Below, piece after piece: positions 11,695 to 23,514 of a DNA stretch of 64,000 bases (its first letter is position 1; each line of letters starts with the position of its first letter). Origin of the DNA: Meloidogyne chitwoodi. Lineage: Eukaryota; Nematoda; Chromadorea; Rhabditida; Meloidogynidae. Under the pieces are notes generated by a model. That model was not told the origin of the DNA and ran no database searches. It worked only from the letters and a program-made list of their open reading frames with translations. The stretch spans positions 2,480,001-2,544,000 of the forward strand of contig JACZZP010000003.1 in assembly GCA_015183035.1 (NCBI GenBank), in the 5' to 3' direction. Made by a program: the position numbers and the translations under genes.

Positions 11695-14600
11695 ATGGAA
11701 GGCCCTGATACTTTTCCTGATGCTTCTGCTAATTTAGAAACATTTGAAGAATCTGAAGAACAAGAAGAAGAATTAGTAGAGCCAAGGTTTAGATATAAAC
11801 GTTTTCTTGGAGATTTAATGAGGGTATTAATTTTTTATTTTTTTTTCCTGCTTAAGAAAGAATTTATTTTTTAAATTTCAAGTTATTAGAAAATGACCCT
11901 TCTTCATGTTTTACAATTCATGAAAAATTAATGGTTGTTGGCTTTCAATCTGGGCGTGTTTGCATTTTTGATCATATAGGGAATGTTAATATTGATTCAG
12001 TTAGTTTATTTATTTTTAAATGTTTTCGGAAAAATCAGAATTTAATTTTTAAATGTTTTCCGGAAAAATCAGAATTTATTTTTTAAATGTTTTGGAAAAA
12101 TCAGAATTTAATTTTATTAAAGTGTTGTCGTTATCATAAATGTGCGGTTTCTTCAATTTCAATAGATGATTCAGCTAATTATATTATTACTTGTGCTAAT
12201 GATTTTAGTATTGTTGTTTTTGGTATTGGATGTTCTGAATATAATCAGGTTTATTTTTTTAATTATTTTTTTTTGCTTCAAAAAAATTTTTTGTTCTTCC
12301 CCTCTTTTTTAGCGAATTTCTGTTTCACAATCTTGCAAAGTTGTAGCAATAGCTGCAAATTTTTCCCGTCCCTCTTCTGGTCAACGCTTTTTAGCAGCCA
12401 ATCAAAATTTGGTTTTATATCAACGTGGAGTTAGAGCCGAATTTTTTTCTGGAAAACGAAGAGAAACAATTCTTTATAAAGGAACTCAAAATGATGGTTT
12501 AATTTATTGTCTTACTTGGAGAGATCCTTTTATTGCATTTACAAATGAGACAGGGACGAGGATATATGATTTGTATTACATTTTTTTAAATTTATATTGG
12601 CATTAATTATTTTTTATTTTCTCTAATTTTCTTTTTTTTTAAAGAAAATTATCTCGTTGTTTGGCACTAGTTCAACCAATTCACAAAAATGAAAATTTTC
12701 CAATTTCAAAATTTTCGCCTACACATGTTTGGTATTATTTTTTGCTTCTAAAGATGACTCAAATATTTTTTTATAGGTTAAATGAATCAACATTAGCAAT
12801 TGGCTGGGCGAATACTGTTTGTGTTTGTGCTATTGTCCAAAATCATAAAAAACCAGTTAGTTTTTTTTATTTTAATTTTTAAAAATTTATTTTTATTATT
12901 TGAATGAAAAAAATGATTATGTAGTATTTTCTGATTAAATAGAATTTTTTCCTATTGATTTCCATTAATGGGATTCGAACCTATGACCTTTTACGTTAAA
13001 AACCTAGAAGGTTACCACTACACTAAAAAAAATTTTTTTAGGGATTATCCTTAAAGTTACCTTTCTTTAAAAATTCATATCTTTTTTAATTTTAAAGCTA
13101 TAATTTTTATTTTTATATCATTTTGTAGCTTAGATTCTGTCACAACTTTTGATATGAATTTTAAATTTTTATCTTCATTTAAAGAAAAGTTATAAAATTT
13201 TAAACCTATTTTAATGCAATTATTTTGCCAAAAATTTACCTTTTTTAAATTTAGGGACCAAATACATCCGATTTATTATTGGATTTACCAAAAGGACAAA
13301 TTTTGCATCGTTTTACATTTAATGATTTTGCTATTTCTGGAATTTCTTATACAACACGAAGTTCTTACGGAAACGATGAAACTGCTGTTGGTGGTGGTTG
13401 TGGTCCATTGCCTCAACCAATACATTCACCTTCTTCACAAACAGATTGGCGTGAATTAGTTCTATTTGGCATAAAAAAGAGTGGAGATACTAGCAGGGAA
13501 CAAAGTTTTTCAGATTCGACAAATTGTTCAATTATTGGAGAAATTCAAGTAAATGAAGAGGTTTGCGCTTTGTTAATTTTATAAATAATTTTATAAAATA
13601 CCTAGAGGGGTGACATTTTGTAAAAAGATGTTTAAAAGGTTTACAAACCTTTTCCCAAAATTTCAAAATTTTTTGTTTTATTTTTTACGCCAAAAATGTT
13701 AACATACGCTAAGTAGCCAGTTCGGCGCCTACTCACATAATTAAAAAAATTTTTTTTCTTTTATTATATAGTTACTTCAAACAAACAATGAAAAAAATAT
13801 AAAAATTACCAATACTGCCTTGTCTTCAATTTGCTCAAACGATTTTGAATCTTGCAACAATTTTTCTGCTCAACTTAGATTAATTAAACCAATTTCACTA
13901 CAAGAATATTCTTTAGAAGCTGAGGATACAATTGAAATGAAAAATGTTAATATAAAAATTTTAAATCGGTTTGGACTGGTTTCTTTACCTTTGGACGATA
14001 TTTATATTTTAGCTGGTCCAAGGGAAGCTATCGAGGTTTATTTTTTTAATTTTAAAAATTTTTTTAAAATTAAAAAAAAATTTTAGGCCCTTCCCTGTTC
14101 CATAGATAACCGTATTCAATGGCTAATGGAAAATAGTCTGTTTGAGGATGCACTCGAATCAGCATTGAGGAACAGTGAACTTTTGAGAGAAAATTCAGTT
14201 TTAGATGTTGGGAAAAGGTTATTAAATCATCTTATACTAGAAAAGCAGGATTTTGAAACGGCAGCTAGCTATTTACCTGAGGTATATAGAAAAAATACAA
14301 AAATTCTGAAAATGTTTTTAAAACACTAAAATTCTGATAATGTTTTTAGAAAAATACAAAAATTCTGAAAATGTTTTTAAAACACTAAAATTCTGATAAT
14401 GTTTTTAGAAAAATACAAAAATTCTGAAAATGTTTTTAAAATACTAAAATTCTGATAATGTTTTTAAAATACTAAAATTCTGATAATGTTTTTAGAAAAA
14501 TACAAAAAACATTTATTTTCTATAGATATGCTCAAAATACAAAGAAGAGTGGGAATATTACGTAAATGAATTTGAACGTTACAATCAAGTATTAAAATTA

Positions 14601-17177
14601 GTTCCAGTTATACCTACAAAAGACCCACAATTAGAACCAGAAAATTATGAATCTATTTTAAATGCTGCTTTATATTCTAGACCAAAACTTTTTCATGCAA
14701 TTGTTAGTCATTGGGATGCTGATATTTATAGAGCAGGTTTTTTTTAATTTTGTTTCGTCTTTATATTTATTTTATTTTTTAAAGGTTCCCTTGTTGCAGA
14801 GGTCTTTAAAAGAATTACAACGGATAATATAAACAAAAACATGATTAAGGCATTTTTAATTAAATTTATTAATTAAATTAATTATTTTAAATTTAGAATA
14901 AAAATGTTTCCAATTCCATCCAATTATTAAGCGAAAATGACAGAATTTGCCTTTTAAGGGCTTTGGCTTCTTTACTTTTACAGTGCCGGTAATTTATTTT
15001 TTAAATTAATTTTCTGTATTTTCCTGAAAGTAAATTATATTATTAGTTATTTAAAAAAATTTTCTGAGTGTTTTACAACTTTCCGGAACTTATTTTGCAA
15101 AAGCATTCCGGAAAATACATTTTTATTTATGTTTCTTTCCGGAAAATTCTGGTTTCTACTACTAATAAATTCTGATTTCTGAAAATGCTTAAAAATACAA
15201 AAATTCTGAATAATTTAATAAATTCTGTATTTTCCGGAATGCATGTGTTTCTTCCCCTTTATCAATTTTCTATAATTAAAAATGTATTTTTACAGTAAAT
15301 ACGAAGATGCAATTAAAACTTATATTTTACTTCAAGATCAAACTATATTTGGTGTTATTGACCGTTACAAACTTTTTCCTTACGTTAAGGACCAAATTAT
15401 GGAATTAATGGAAATTAATCAAGATTTAGCAATTCGTTTACTTTTGGATAATGAAGATTTAATTTCTCAAGATAAAGTGGTTAATTTACTTGGAAATTAT
15501 CCTAAAATACAGGTTATTTAAATTAAAAAATACATATAAAAATCAGAATTAATAATCAAATTTTTAACTAAAAATCAGAATTAATAATCAGAATTTTATC
15601 TAAAAAATCAGAATTTTTCTTTAAAAATCAGAATTTTTTAATCTAAAAATCAGAATTAATAATCAGAATTTTATCTAAAAAATCAGAATTTAAAATCAGA
15701 ATTTTATTTAAAAATCAGAATTTTTTAATCTAAAAATCAGAATTTTTATTTAATTTTTCAGCTCGCTTACCTTCACAGACTACAAGCTAGAGGTGAAGGG
15801 ATGTCTCACTCCAATCGTCTCGTTAAATTATATGTATTATTTTTTTAATAAATTAGAAAAAAAAACTTTTTTAATTAAATAGGCTGACCATGATCGTCCT
15901 TCACTATTGCCTTTTCTTAGGAAAAATGAAAATTATAAATTGGACTTGGCATTAGATGTTTGTAGAAGGAGAGAATTTATTGAAGAGGTTTGGAAGATTA
16001 TTAATTTTTTTTAAATTTTTAATTTTTTAAATTTGAGTATTTTTGGATTTTTTCGACATTTTGAAATATTTTTAATTTTTTGAAATTAAAAAAAATTTAT
16101 TTTTATTTTTTTATCAGGTTGTCTACCTTTTAGGACGTAGTGGAAATCGTTTAGAAGCTTTAGATTTAATGGTAAATAAATTGTTAAGAATAGATATGGC
16201 TATAGACTTTTGTGCTGAAAATGATGATTATGAACTTTGGGAACGGTTAATTGATTCTTCAATTAAAAGACCAGAACAAATAACAATTTTATTAAAAAGA
16301 ATGGCCTGTTTAAATATTGATTCTATTAATGTTGTTGAAAAGGTTAAAATTAATTTATTTAAAAAAATAAGGGGAATTAATTAATTAAAAAATGGTAAAA
16401 TGAGCAGTAATTTTATTTTAATTTTCTATTTTAAAAAATAAATTTAGTTAAGTAGAGGTTGTGGCTCACTGAGGCAGGGGCTTTTACCTTTACATTAAAA
16501 AAATTTTTTAATTAAAAAATTAATTAATTAATTCTCTCTTCACCCTACACCATGAAGTATATGGTTTAATTTTTTTTTTAATTTAAAATTAAAAAAATAA
16601 AATTAAAATTCCTTTCCCTCTTCTCTCCTACTTTTAGGTAGAGGTAAGGGATTAAAAAAAATTTTTTTATAAATTAACAATAAATTAAAAAAAACTCCTT
16701 TTTAGATTCCAACAGATGAGGATATTCCCGATTTACAAAATTGTTTACTTCAAGTAATTAGAGATCATGAACAACAAAAAGATTTATTAATACATTCAAA
16801 AAATGTTGCAAATTTGGATGTTTTAAAATTATTAAATTTACAATTAAAGCCTTTAGCTATTAATTTTGAATTTAATTTGAATAAAGAAGAAAATAATAAT
16901 AATGAATATTTTTGTTGTTATATTTGCAAGTAAGTGTCTTTTATTTATTTTTTAAAATTTTAAATTTTCTAGTCAAAGTATTAATGACAGCAGTGGTGGA
17001 TCATCAACAGATGAAGATAATAATAATGCTACAAATAATAATAATAATATTCTTTTATTTTCCAATGGAAAAATAATTCATGAAAAATGCACAGAAAATA
17101 GTTTATTACCACCAGATCAAATATTTCCTCCAAAATCGTGTTATCCTGAAAGAATTTCTCAACTTTTAAAATTATAA
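11695..17177 (+). CDS. vps41: VPS41, HOPS complex subunit
   Basis: Large multi-exon gene. VPS41 is a subunit of the HOPS tethering complex for fusion with late endosomes/lysosomes and works with AP-3 carriers. Seen: an acidic N-terminus (EESEEQEEELVEPRFRYKR) as in other VPS41; WD40-like beta-propeller segments (KLMVVGFQSGRVCIFDH; VSSISIDDSANYIITC; STLAIGWANTVCVC); then alpha-solenoid/CHCR blocks with family matches such as RIQWLMENSLFEDALESA, YEDAIKTYILLQDQTIF and VVYLLGRSGNRLEALDLM; finally a zinc-binding end with CYIC and later HEKC, a reduced form of the usual RING-H2. Start chosen because the acidic leader is conserved and a TTTTTAG acceptor lies 25 nt upstream. Length is close to the human 854 residues. 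Introns carry tandem repeats and one tRNA-like element. Confidence 0.92.
12882..13037 (-). mobile_element. tRNA-derived SINE-like element in a VPS41 intron (copy 2)
   Basis: Near-identical to the element at 2.3-2.5 kb, both in the A-box/B-box head (TAGTGTAGTGGTAACC and AGGTTCGAATCCC on the minus strand) and in the roughly 80-bp tail around GATTATGTAGTATTTTCTGA. It is antisense to VPS41. The two copies differ by scattered substitutions, so they are not very recent. Confidence 0.75.
14286..14512. repeat. 59-bp tandem repeat in a VPS41 intron
   Basis: Three full and one partial copies of a unit combining AAAAATTCTGAAAATG and ACTAAAATTCTGATAATG. The first copy runs on directly from the exon ending YLPE, so the intron opened its repeat from the donor side. 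Confidence 0.85.
15529..15756. repeat. AAAATCAGAATT repeat cluster in a VPS41 intron
   Basis: About ten copies of AAAATCAGAATT with variable AT spacers fill the intron between the exons ending NYPKIQ and starting LAYLHRL. Confidence 0.8.
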
Positions 17178-17837
17178 ATTAATTTATTTTATTTTTTCTC
17201 ATATTTTTTTTTAATATAAAAAATATATATATTTTTTATTTTTTTTTTAAATTACTGTAATATTTAGCAGTACACATATTTATTCAACATTTTTGTGACG
17301 AACGTTTTTACTTTTGGTCAATCGAAAACTTTTTCTCTTTTTGTTAAATTGAACATTTTTCTTTCTGACATCATTCGCTTTAAAATTATATGTTTCTTTT
17401 ACTCTTTCTCGTATATTTTCTTTTTTCTCTCTTTCTCTGACATTTTCTCTTTTTCTTCTGCAACCTTTTTTCTACACCTACGCATTCCATTTACCGAACA
17501 CGTTTATTTTTTTTCTCTTTTTCTCATTATTTTTCTCTTCCCTATTTTTTTACACTCTTTTCTTACTAATACTTTTATCGATATATTGATTTTCACACAC
17601 ACACTGTCTTACCAAACTCACAGTCACATTATATTTTTCAATATAAAATGGCGCTGAGTTTCTCAACTTACTAGCTACTACCATTTTTATTTTCTTTTTT
17701 TTTAATTTTATATTATTAGATTGTAATTTCATGATACTTAAAAACTAAATTAGATTGCCACGTTTATTTCGATCAATTTTAAATTTTTAGGCCATTTAAA
17801 TCATATAAAATTGTGATATACTTTTATTTCATTCTAA
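17178..17837. other. Spacer between VPS41 and PCF11, pyrimidine-rich
   Basis: Long tracts of TTTTCTCTTTTTC-type sequence on the plus strand (17.33-17.56 kb). A 120-residue open frame here is low complexity with no splice context and is not called. A TTTTTAG at about 17785-17791 precedes the PCF11 start by under 50 nt and could be its trans-splice acceptor. Confidence 0.5.
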
Positions 17838-20800
17838 ATGGTAACAGCAAGTGAAGCAGCTGAAGAATACAGGTTTTCTTTAATAGTTGTTTAAAAAGTT
17901 GTTAAAATCTTTTTTTAAGAGCAGTCCTTTCTGACCTTTCAAGGAATGACAAAACCCAAATAAATTTGCTTACAATTTTGGCAGAGGATTATGCTTCTTA
18001 TTCTAATGAAATTGTTAAAGTTATTGAGGATTCTCTCTACAACGTTAGTTAAACATTATTTAAATAAACTTAGCTGAACTGTTTGTAGAACCTTTAGTAG
18101 GTTATTCCCTGCTAGTAGTTTCAAAATTAAAACAAAATTTTTATTTTTTACATTTCAGTGTTCCGTTCCGCTCAAAATTGTCATGTTATACGTGATTGAT
18201 TCAATCGTAAAGAACGTTCAAGTTACAGGCGGTTATCGTGAACTGTTTGCCAAGAAGATCGTTGACATGATTGTTCATGTTTTTAAGGAGGTGGACATCT
18301 CTTGAGACAATTTTTTATATTTTTTCATTTTTAATTTATTTCTCTCACACTTCTAGTCTCTTAAAAATCTCTTTAAAAAATAATCTGAAATTTATTTTCT
18401 TATCTCTCGTTTTAGATCTCATAACGATTTTTAATGAAAAAATTGCAGGCTTAAGATTTTGAAAAAAAATAATTTTATGGGCCTGTAGGGGTGTTATTAA
18501 ATACACAAATGTGTTTAAAATAAAATGTGAAGACTCTCCTTGGTTTTTAGACGTTTAAATACCCTTTTCCCTTTTTTACACGTCCTTTTAACACTCAAAT
18601 TTTTTGTTTAATTAGGTTCAAACTTTTAAGAAAACCTTTTTTGGAGAGAAAATGTTATTCGAAAATTTAAATTTTGTCCAAAAAATGTTTATATTAAACA
18701 CACGAATTTTTTCCACTGAAAAAGGATTCGTTTAAATCATTTTCCCTCGAACGGGTTCGAACCTTTACCCTTTCGCCTACTGAACAAAAACTTTTCCGAC
18801 TACACCAAACTGGCAAGAGAACATTTTTAAATTTTATTATTTTAAATGAAGAGAAAAAGTTATTTAATTTTGTATTGAGGTTAAAAATTGTTTTTAAAAA
18901 AAGGTTCTCTTAAGGTTTCTTTTTTCTTTATTTTTAGATATTTTGTAAATTTATTGTTGAGATTTTCCCTTCTTTCTTTACTTTTTTACTCGCCTAATTC
19001 CCTCGTTTTTTTAATTTTTTTTTTAAATTTAATTTTGAGACAAGAGAACACAGCTAAATACGTGTGTTCTTCTAACTTGTGTGTTGAGAAGAAATATTGA
19101 AATATTCTCTTCGTCGTTGCACAAATATTTCTCTCTCCGTGGATGATTTTATCCCCCGTTTTGACAGTTTGTCACATAATGGGATATTTTGTCATCCTCT
19201 ACCTTTTCTACAAGATTCGGAACGTTTTTTCCATTTTGTTGCTGTCCATTTTGAGCGGAAAAAATCGTTTTTGGGCTTTAAGGGGTGTAAGAGAGGGAAA
19301 AGGGTTTTGTGGGAGTGAAGGGGGAAGAGAAAAAATAAATTAGATTAATCGATTTTTGGTAGCCAAAATTTTTTTATAGTATTTATAATGGAGTGTGTAA
19401 GAGTATTAAATTACGTGTTTTTTAAATTAATTATTTATAAAAATGATATATTTTACCCTTAAAACAATAATCCAACCAACAGCTTTTTAAAACAGTTGAG
19501 TCATCCCGTGCTGTTTAAAAAAGCTTTAATTTGTAATTTTTGGAAAAAAGTGTTTTTTTAGTTTTTATTAAATTAAACTTCTTGGTAAATTTTATTATCT
19601 ACTAAAATAGTTTCCAAAAAAAATTTATGGTTCTTATAAGAAAAATTAATTTTAAAATTTTCTTATAAATTGTGTGCTAATGCGCTTGCGTTTTTATGGG
19701 TATGGGTATTAAATATTCGCGGATTTTTTACTTTAAAATTTAATTGCGTGACCACGCATCTTTTAAGGTTTTTAGGGGACAACTGTGCGTCTTTTTGTCA
19801 TAAAATTTTGTTTCGCGCATAAATGGCTTGTGAGCAATTTTATGCGTGGTCACACAAATATTTTTTCTAACAATTTTACCACCAATTTTTTTATCTAAAA
19901 AATTAACATTTTTGTTTTACCATTTATAGGGAGATGAACGAACTAGAGCTTCAATTTATCGTCTACGTTGTACTTGGGCAGATGTTTTTGCAAAATCTCG
20001 ACTTAACATGATTGACATAAAAATTAATTCTGTTGATAGAGCATGGCCTATAATGAATACAGATGTGAAAATTGAACCATTAATGTCTCAACAACAACAA
20101 CAACAAACTTCTGGTCAAGGAAAAGGAGGGCATGTGGTTCATGTTAATCCTAAATTTCTTAATGGAAAACAACCGAATAATATCAAACAAGAAAATGTTT
20201 TTTCTAATAATATTAAACAGGAAAAACAAAATCAGAATTATCCGGAAAAACATCAACCGGAAAAACAAGAAAAACAAAATCAGGAAAAACAACAACAAGA
20301 AAAACAGAAACAACAACCGGAAAAGCAAAATCAGAATCCAGATAAACAACAACCGGCAAAACAAAAACAACAACCGGAAAAGCAAAATCAGAATCCGGAA
20401 AAACAACAAGAGAAAAAGAAAACATTTACTACTACTAAACGTCCAAAAACAAGTGAAACACCTCCTGTTGCTGCTAAGCGTTCTAAAACAAATTTAACAA
20501 CACAACAACAACCACAGCATAGTAGTAACATCAGTAAACCAATTCCTCGATTAAAACAGCCTCGAGTTTCGAAACAAAATGTTTGTTTATTTTAATTTTT
20601 TTTAATTTAACTTAATTTTTTTGAAATCTCTTGAATTTAATTTTTTTAGCATTAATTTAATATTTTTTGGAAATTATTTAGTTTTTATTTCGGGATCATT
20701 ATTTTTTAGGTTCCTGAGCCTTCTAGAGCACTTGGTGCCCACGCATTTAGTGTTGTTTCAGCTTCTCAGCAACAGACTGTTCCACCACCACAAAAGCCAA

Positions 20801-23289
20801 TGCCTTTATCTTCTATTATTCTTGACCAACCACCTCCACAACAACAACAACAGCCATCATCGGTGATTATTCCACCACAAGTTTCTAGTTCATCAATTAT
20901 TTCTCCTCCAAATTTGCAACAACCACCACCACCATTTATTAAAGAACAACCTCCACCTCAAATAGTAACTATTAATAGTAGCAGTAATAATATTGGTGGA
21001 ATGCCTCAACTTAATAATACTAGTAGTACTTTTCCTTCTCCTATTCAAAGTATATTTTTAATTTAAATAGAATAGAATATTTTAATTTTTATCTTTTTAG
21101 ATGTTCAACAGCATAACATACAAAATGTAACTCCACGTTTGCCTGGAGTTCCTGAAAATAATCGAATTTTTGTTGATGGAAAGGCTTATGAGGTTTATTT
21201 TTTTAATTTTATTGATCTTTAACATTAATATTTCTAAGGTATTTTATCTTGACCATGTAGCAGTAATTGAACGTAATGGACTTCCTCATCGCGTTTCTTT
21301 TGCTGGTCCACCACGTGATGTAATAGTTGATGGTATCGGACATCGCATGTCTTTTGGTGAACACAAACAAGTTTTAATTGATGGTGAAATTCATCTTTTA
21401 CGTTTTGGAGCTCCTTCAAGGGAACTTTATATGGGCAATTTCCCTTTTAAAGGAGCATTTGGAGGGCCACCAATAATTGCAACTATAAATGGAAGAAGAC
21501 ATGAAATTCGACTTTGTGGTCCTCCTCCAGAAGTTAGAATTGATCCTGAACCAAGTTATGAATTAATGAGATATATGCCTGCAATTAGGCAGCAGCAGCA
21601 ACAACAACCTCAGCAGCAAAGGCAAATACAACAACCGGCTAAAGTTGAGGCAAAAAAAGGTTTATTTTTTGTTTTTTGGTCTTTTAAAAATTTTTTTTGT
21701 GTTATTTTAAATTTTCTTTTACTTAAAAAATTTTTTTTCATGAAACGGGATGGTTTAAGTTTATTTTACCTTAAACGGGTTCGAACCTGTGACCTTTGCC
21801 TTACTGGACAAAAAGTTTTCCGACTACACCAAAGTTGACACGTAAACCCTTGCTTTATTTTTTCTTTTAAATGAAGAGAGAAAATTAATTAATTTTTTTA
21901 TTTTTCTTTAAAATTTTTATTTTATTATTTAAGATCCAGTTCTTGATGTCACAAGTCTTCTTCAACGCTTAAAAAATTCGGGTATACTCTCTCAACTTAA
22001 CCAAGCAGAAAAAAGAACACATGAAAGACAAGCGGCTATTGAATCTAGAAATACTACTTTGGGTCGTTCAAATTCTCCACCTGTGCCTTGTGCTCACCGT
22101 TTTGAACATTTGGAGAGAAGATCAATGCCAATGGCCGGTTTTGATTTGTTCAGCATGCGTTCTTTGATTATGTAAGTTTTTTTTTATTGAAAAATTTCAA
22201 AATGGTAAAAAACCAAAATGTCAATTTTTAGTCGTTATGATTCATTTATCGACTCAATTCATAAGCAAAGACGTTGTTGTCAACATTGTGGAATTTGTTT
22301 CAAAGAACTTTATGGTGAAGCATATCAAAGGCATATAGATTGGCATTTACAAGATACACTAAAAATGAAGGATTCAAAACATAAATATACAAGATCACAA
22401 CAATGGTTTATGTTAGAGGTTTTTTTTTTAATAAATAATATTTGAAATTAATTAAATTAAATATTTAATAATTTTTTTTATTTTTTAAAAGGATTGGTTT
22501 ACTTATTCTGAATCTGAACTTGTTAATAAAATTGTAGTTACAGGTTTATTTTTTATTTTTAAAATTTTAAATTATTTTTTTAATTTTAGAAAATGATAAA
22601 TCCCAACAAAGACAAACTTCTCCTTCTTCTAATGATTTTATTGGAGGTAATAAAGATGCTTCAACATCATCTCAAGGTGGACAGCAAACATTAAATGATA
22701 TTAATAATAATACGGGTAGTGGTGTTGATGCTACTTCTGATTCTATTGAAACAAAAGTATTTTTTTAAATAAAAAATCAGAATATTCAGATAAAAATTCT
22801 GAAAAAATCAGAATATTCTGATAAAAATTATAAAAAATCAGAATATTCTGATAAAAATTCTGAAAAAAATCAGAATATTCAGATAAAAATTCTGAAAAAA
22901 TCAGAATTTTCTGATAAAATTTCTGAAAAAAATTAAAAATATTTTTTTAAATATTATTTTTTTATTTTTAAGGAATGTGGTGTATGTCATGAACAGTTTG
23001 AAGAATATTGGGATGAAGATGAGGATGTTTGGAGGCTTCGTGATTGTATTGTAGCTGACGGAAAGGTAAGAGAAAAAGATTATTTTTTATTCTGAAAATA
23101 TTCTGATTTAATTCTGATTTATTCTGAAAAATATTCTGATTTAATTCTGATTTATTCTGAAAAATATTCTAATTTAATTCTGAAAAATATTCTGATCAAA
23201 AACTAATTTTTTATTTTTAGGCTTTTCACGTTTATTGTCGAGAGGATGCAACAACGACATCATCAACAACAATTACCGAAGACAAATAA
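17838..23289 (+). CDS. pcf11: PCF11, pre-mRNA cleavage complex II / transcription termination factor
   Basis: PCF11 binds the RNA polymerase II C-terminal domain and links 3'-end cleavage to termination. Seen in order: an N-terminal CID (YRAVLSDLSRNDKTQINLLT; APLKIV-type SVPLKIVMLYVIDSIVKNV; ELFAKKIVDMIVHVFKE; after a 1.6-kb intron, GDERTRASIYRLRCTWADVF); a Gln/Lys/Glu-rich low-complexity stretch built on KQQPEKQNQNP units; a Pro/Gln region; FEG-like beta repeats around GLPHRVSFAGPPRDV and EIRLCGPPPEV; a first zinc finger CQHCGICFKELYGEAYQRH with HIDWH; and a second, CGVCHEQFEEYWDEDEDVW followed by FHVYC. This domain order matches metazoan PCF11. The start gives MVTASEAAEEYR, directly joined to the CID. 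Two related tRNA-like elements sit in its introns. Confidence 0.92.
18735..18870 (-). mobile_element. tRNA-like element in the long PCF11 intron
   Basis: Minus strand: an A-box-like TTGGTGTAGTCGGA and a B-box AGGTTCGAACCCG, about 45 nt apart, without a proper anticodon arm or pairing acceptor stem. Its head and the AAATGAAGAG flank are shared with the element at 21.76-21.90 kb in the same gene. It is antisense to PCF11. Confidence 0.6.
19743..19857. repeat. Short inverted repeat in the long PCF11 intron
   Basis: GCGTGACCACGCAT near 19746 and ATGCGTGGTCACAC near 19841 are inverted copies about 80 bp apart, with GC content well above the surroundings. Could be a small foldback element. Confidence 0.55.
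20217..20415 (+). repeat. Coding tandem repeat in PCF11 (Lys-Gln-Pro-Glu units)
   Basis: Imperfect repeats of CCGGAAAAGCAAAATCAGAA encode PEKQNQ-type units. The repeat contains the same AAAATCAGAA word that is common in the window's introns. Frames on the other strand here are shadows. Confidence 0.75.
21755..21900 (-). mobile_element. tRNA-like element in a PCF11 intron (second copy of that family)
   Basis: Minus strand TTTGGTGTAGTCGGAAAACT and CAGGTTCGAACCCGTTT match the head of the element at 18.74-18.87 kb, and the flank AAATGAAGAGAGAAAATTA also matches. Antisense to the host gene. No functional tRNA fold. Confidence 0.65.
22766..22937. repeat. Tandem AAAATCAGAATATTCTGATA repeat in a PCF11 intron
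   Basis: About five copies of a roughly 30-bp unit with both AAAATCAGAA and its complement TTCTGAT, so the transcript could fold into local hairpins. A smaller related cluster (ATTCTGATTTA units) fills the next intron at 23.08-23.20 kb. Confidence 0.8.
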
Positions 23290-23514
23290 TAAAAAAAATT
23301 TTAATTATTCTTTTATTTTCATTTTTGTGTAGAATTGATATTATATTTCAAAAATAAAAATTATTAAAAAAAATTAAATTTATTTTTTTTTCACCTTTCA
23401 AAAATAATATAAATTTTCTCTTTTTTGTGTTAATTAGAATAAAATATTTAAAATAAACTTTTTCTATCTTTTTTTTTTAAATTAATTATTTTCTTCTAAA
23501 TAAATATTTTTTTT

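Noticed and set aside
17295..17657. 120-residue plus-strand open frame
   Set aside because: Arises from TTTTCTCTTTTTC tracts; Phe/Ser/Ile only.
20080..20425. Minus-strand and out-of-frame open frames over the PCF11 repeat
   Set aside because: Shadows of the KQQPEKQ-coding repeat; the plus-strand frame joins the CID and zinc-finger exons.
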